From Clostridiales bacterium (GTDB lineage: Bacteria > Bacillota > Clostridia > Christensenellales > JAISNN01), in contig JAITOQ010000004.1 of the NCBI GenBank assembly GCA_031289865.1, forward strand, positions 1 to 9,011: a DNA stretch of 9,011 nt. Direction: 5' to 3'. The notes under the pieces were generated by a model. It was not told the DNA's origin. It did no database searches and saw nothing but the letters and a program-made list of their open reading frames with translations. Position numbers and translations under genes: made by a program. Shown here piece by piece: positions 6,313 to 9,011 of the stretch (position 1 is the stretch's first letter; every line of letters begins with the position of its first letter).

Positions 6313-7845
6313 GATTTCCCCGAATTTCTTTTTTAAAGCTACACTCACCGTGACGATTAGTCCCGCGCAAACCACCGACAAAGCGACGATTACCGCCGTA
6401 CCGCCCGCCGTCGTCCAAAAATTCGGCTCGTCGTCCGTTTGGGGAATAACAAGCTCCTTGTCCTTTGTCACCGCGCCGACCTTGCCGCCGCCGCCCATAT
6501 ACAATGCGGTATATCTTATCACATATTCACCCGCCGCTCTCTCAAACACACCGTCCGTCACGCTCACCGTTTCGTATCCGTTCGCCGTTTTTTTGAGTAC
6601 GGCATAACTCAATACATACGGCACGTCAAATTCGACGGTTGCGGACGGGATTTTTACCGAACCGCCTAATTCAAACTCGCCTATTTCTATCACGGGCGCA
6701 TTTCCCGTCACCGACGGCTCCGTCCTCAAAAGATATGCGTCCTCTAAATTAGGCGCGACCGTAAAGGAAACGTCTTTGCTCATCGGGGTGACATACACGT
6801 CGAAACCTATAGTGTTTTTTAACTGTGCCGCGCAAAGCCCGAACACAACGGTACACAACAAATTTGAGTTTTCGTAACGCTCAAGTGTGACAAGCCCGCC
6901 TATCTCCGCGCCCGCTTGATATGCTTTAAGCCCCGACATATACTGCGCTGTGACAATCGTAAAGTACAAAAGATAGATTTCGCCGCGCTTTTCTATTTGG
7001 ATCTTTGTGTCACAGCTTGCGCCTATCATGCCTACGCCTATCTCGCTTGTACCGCCTACCGTGTAGCTTGTTTCGTATATGCCGTCACCGCCTAAAAGCG
7101 GATTTGTTCTCTCGTCATAGACGCGAATCTCGACACTGACGCTGAGCGTTCCCCCGCTCACATATATAACTCCGCTTTTTTCTATCGTTTCGGGCGAAGT
7201 AAATACGAGCGTATAAATCCCCGCTTCGGGTATAATAGACCCGCCCGCCGAGATTTCCGACTCCGCGTCAGACCCCGCGGGACGGAAAAGAATCTTGCGC
7301 GCCGCCGCAACGTCTATATATTTCAAAGTTTCATTCTCTCTGTATGTATACATCGGGAGGCATTCGGGCAAGGTCAATTCATCGCCCGCAAACGCGACAA
7401 ATTCACGCGCCGTCGTGACAAACATATCCAACCCGACGTAAACCGTATATACAAGCTCGCTATAAGCCGCGCCCTCTCCCGCGCCGTAAACCACCATATA
7501 AGCCGCCGTGCGGTATGCGTCCTCACCTACTACGTCGCCTACTACAAGCCTACCGCTCCTCGGCAAATCGTAATCCGTCCAACCGTTCTTGCCCAAATAT
7601 TTGACCGACAGCGTCACGGGAACGGACTCGCCGTCAACCGCCGCCGTAGCGGTCGGTATACTGATGATATCCGAATAATTCCGCGTGATTTCCGTCGCCG
7701 CGCCGTCGGGAGAAAAAGGAGCGGACAAGGCGATAATTGCTTTTGGGGCGGACGCCGCCGCATATACCGTACCCGACGGAATAGCAAAACCCGATAGAGC
7801 GATTGCCGCCGCAATAAGTAAAAACAATATCGATTTTCTCTTCAT
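6307..7845 (-). CDS. Membrane-anchored surface protein with Ig-like regions and a Shp-like heme-binding domain
   Basis: The protein has 512 residues. A signal peptide (about 1-31, cleavage near VYAAASA) begins it, and a C-terminal helix (about 483-503) followed by KKK anchors it in the membrane. There is no LPXTG motif. Beta-rich, Ig-like stretches lie at about 48-140 and 145-242, and another at about 385-468 (GEYVIRYTALY is typical). Between them, about 253-365, is a region resembling the streptococcal heme-binding protein Shp: GDGIYETSYT, IGVGM (Met273), GEIYLLYF, and VYVTPMSKDVSFTV (Met355). Shp holds heme through two methionines, and Met273 and Met355 have similar spacing, but this assignment rests on pattern memory. 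The ATG at 7845 has AGGAGG 5 nt upstream. A role as relay between NEAT proteins and the lipoprotein is inferred. It is flanked by two direct copies of a dispersed repeat. Confidence 0.85.
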   Translation of the reverse strand: MKRKSILFLLIAAAIALSGFAIPSGTVYAAASAPKAIIALSAPFSPDGAATEITRNYSDIISIPTATAAVDGESVPVTLSVKYLGKNGWTDYDLPRSGRLVVGDVVGEDAYRTAAYMVVYGAGEGAAYSELVYTVYVGLDMFVTTAREFVAFAGDELTLPECLPMYTYRENETLKYIDVAAARKILFRPAGSDAESEISAGGSIIPEAGIYTLVFTSPETIEKSGVIYVSGGTLSVSVEIRVYDERTNPLLGGDGIYETSYTVGGTSEIGVGMIGASCDTKIQIEKRGEIYLLYFTIVTAQYMSGLKAYQAGAEIGGLVTLERYENSNLLCTVVFGLCAAQLKNTIGFDVYVTPMSKDVSFTVAPNLEDAYLLRTEPSVTGNAPVIEIGEFELGGSVKIPSATVEFDVPYVLSYAVLKKTANGYETVSVTDGVFERAAGEYVIRYTALYMGGGGKVGAVTKDKELVIPQTDDEPNFWTTAGGTAVIVALSVVCAGLIVTVSVALKKKFGEIV

Positions 7846-7859
7846 AAAAGCCTCCTAAA

Positions 7860-7921
7860 AGTTGAAAATTGAGAGTTAAGGATAAAAAGTAGGCGTCATC
7901 TTGAGCGCAGCGAAAGATCCA
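7860..7921 (+). repeat. Second copy of the dispersed repeat, before the Shp-like gene
   Basis: Degenerate heptamers (7860-7880) are followed by ataaaaagtagg (7882-7893) and cgtcatcttgagcgcagcga, closely matching 6239-6308 in the same orientation. The lone cgcagcgaaagatcc end has no inverted partner nearby. The repeat ends 9 bp before the Shine-Dalgarno of the Shp-like gene and so forms most of its leader. Confidence 0.8.
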
Positions 7922-7959
7922 AAACGTCTGCCGTATAAACGCTAAAGCATAAATCGTAA

Positions 7960-7988
7960 TAACTCCCGCTTATGTTGCGCGGGAGTTA
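7960..7988 (-). terminator. Hairpin after the NEAT gene, possible terminator
   Basis: A perfect 10-bp stem taactcccgc/gcgggagtta with a 9-nt loop lies about 60 bp beyond the NEAT protein stop. On the minus strand it is followed by TTACGATTTAT, which is only mildly U-rich, so intrinsic termination is possible but weak. Otherwise it may separate the NEAT message from the Shp-like gene by limiting RNA decay. Confidence 0.5.
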
Positions 7989-8047
7989 AACTACTTTATT
8001 ATCGGTCAAAGTATGCAAAACTTTTTATCGTTTTTCATTATCCAAAC

Positions 8048-9011
8048 TTATTCCGCTAACGCCGCTCCGTCCAAATTAAAGTTCAAACGAATATATTGCG
8101 TTCTGCCGCCGTTTACCATTTCTATCGGAATCAATCCCGCCTTGATATCGGATATTACGATTTTCACCGTTATAATATCCTTTTCCGCGTCATAAGAAAA
8201 ATATGTAGCGTCACCGTATTCCTCATCTCCTATATCCTTATATTTGAGAGAAGTGACCGCACTTGCCGACGCATATTGTCCGTAAAGCGTTGCGCCGCCG
8301 ATATAAAATGTCACCGTCGTTTCCGTATCACCTACTTCCGCATACGCGGGAGCGACCTCGACCATAGGCGACATCATAGACGCGGCGTCGTTTGTCTCAT
8401 GCCATGCCTTGACGGGTACGGTATAGCTATTCCCGCTCAAAAACGCGTTTTCAAACGTCGGCGCGGCGTCGGTTATTTCCGCGTCCGCGAGCGTAAGCTT
8501 TAAACTTACCGCAGAAGTTGACGAATTACCGCTCTCCGAACTCTTGTATGTAATCTTCGCCGCAATATGTGCAAGAATGTTTACATCCCCCGTCGAAAGC
8601 GTCAACGTCGCCTTACTTATATCCGTGAGTTCGTCGTATTCCCAAGGCGCGTATGAATATTCGTCACTCCCTATATCCGTATACTGTAATGCCGATATCC
8701 ACGAGGACTTAATCGGAATAGGCGGGTATTGAGGCATAGGCGGTTGTACAGAATTGCTTATGAAATAGACCTCTATAACCGTCGTATTGCCGACAACTCT
8801 AACATACGCATATCCGTATACAAGCGGATTCATCATAGAAGCTATATCCTTAGACAGATCAGCATTCCATGCCGCAACGGGGATCAGATAATCATAGTTT
8901 GAAGTAAAGATTTTTTCAAATGTCGGAGCCGCGCTTGCCTCCTCCGCGCTTGCCGACGTAAACTTTAAAGCTATGTTTGACATCGACGGAGACGGTGCGA
9001 TCGTCATATGT
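8048..9011 (-). CDS. Tandem NEAT-domain heme-binding protein (partial, C-terminal part)
   Basis: The frame is open through the right edge, and the Met at 9007 is preceded by a His codon, so the true start lies outside. Numbering from that Met, two NEAT domains are visible. The first (about 38-172) has YLIPVAAW and a SMM motif at 57-59. The second (about 194-311) has YTVPVKAW, SMM at 210-212, and the closing strand TQYIRLNF. A segment NIALKF (11-16) followed by a linker AAPTFEKIF looks like the end of a further upstream NEAT unit, since the same linker (AAPTFENAF) follows the first domain. NEAT domains bind heme or hemoproteins, usually through Tyr in YxxxY. Here the first Tyr is replaced by Gly301 in the second domain, and the first domain has neither. 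The protein ends just after the second domain with no sorting motif or membrane helix, so it may be secreted unless anchored by its unseen part. Confidence 0.85.
   Translation of the reverse strand, partial: HMTIAPSPSMSNIALKFTSASAEEASAAPTFEKIFTSNYDYLIPVAAWNADLSKDIASMMNPLVYGYAYVRVVGNTTVIEVYFISNSVQPPMPQYPPIPIKSSWISALQYTDIGSDEYSYAPWEYDELTDISKATLTLSTGDVNILAHIAAKITYKSSESGNSSTSAVSLKLTLADAEITDAAPTFENAFLSGNSYTVPVKAWHETNDAASMMSPMVEVAPAYAEVGDTETTVTFYIGGATLYGQYASASAVTSLKYKDIGDEEYGDATYFSYDAEKDIITVKIVISDIKAGLIPIEMVNGGRTQYIRLNFNLDGAALAE

Noticed and set aside
7846..7960. A promoter directly before the Shp-like gene
   Set aside because: Candidate boxes such as TATACG or TATCCT lack a reasonable -35 partner at 16-18 bp, so I do not call one.
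268..8732. Plus-strand and alternate-frame open reading frames (for example 1813-2100, 2236-2721, 3827-4315, 4224-4607, 8096-8503)
   Set aside because: They lie opposite or out of frame with clearly homologous minus-strand genes and have low-complexity or basic compositions without recognisable domains or good ribosome binding sites.

Overview
The window reads as one heme-acquisition and heme-handling locus. Every protein gene lies on the minus strand, so transcription runs from high to low coordinates. The lipoprotein anchor, Shine-Dalgarno sites, NEAT domains and lack of any outer-membrane receptor or TonB point to a Gram-positive bacterium of the Firmicutes. The moderate GC content and codon style suggest an uncultured gut-type Clostridia lineage, but I cannot fix the taxon from this sequence.

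Layout in transcription order. (1) From 9011 to 8048 is the C-terminal part of a protein made of tandem NEAT (heme-binding) domains, with no membrane or wall anchor at its end. (2) From 8047 to 7846 is a spacer with a hairpin and a dispersed repeat. (3) From 7845 to 6307 is a surface protein with a signal peptide, Ig-like regions, a domain resembling streptococcal Shp (bis-methionine heme-binding type) and a C-terminal membrane helix. (4) From 6306 to 5992 is a 315-bp spacer filled by two inverted-repeat structures, followed by a good promoter. (5) From 5991 to 3268 is a tightly coupled importer: a heme-type substrate-binding lipoprotein with the expected Met and His ligands, a FecCD-type permease and a FecE-type ATPase. 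(6) From 3267 to 3161 is a spacer with a second promoter whose -10 region is identical over 13 bp to the first. (7) From 3160 to the left edge are a DUF454/YbaN-type membrane protein and two ABC exporter half-transporters of the CydD/CydC type. The second exporter is cut by the window start.

Inferred working model: secreted NEAT units capture heme and pass it to the membrane-anchored Shp-like protein. That protein passes it to the lipoprotein, and the permease/ATPase carries it across the membrane. The DUF454 protein and the CydDC-like pair would handle heme or a related redox-active substrate inside or at the membrane. The order (NEAT protein, Shp-like protein, binding protein, permease, ATPase, then further membrane and ABC genes) parallels the Streptococcus pyogenes shr-shp-siaABC/hts operon as I recall it. 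The main novelties are the NEAT domains lacking the usual tyrosine ligand, the Shp-like domain set between Ig-like regions, the DUF454 protein with a duplicated charged tail, an exporter with an altered Q-loop, and the palindromic and dispersed repeats around the Shp-like gene.
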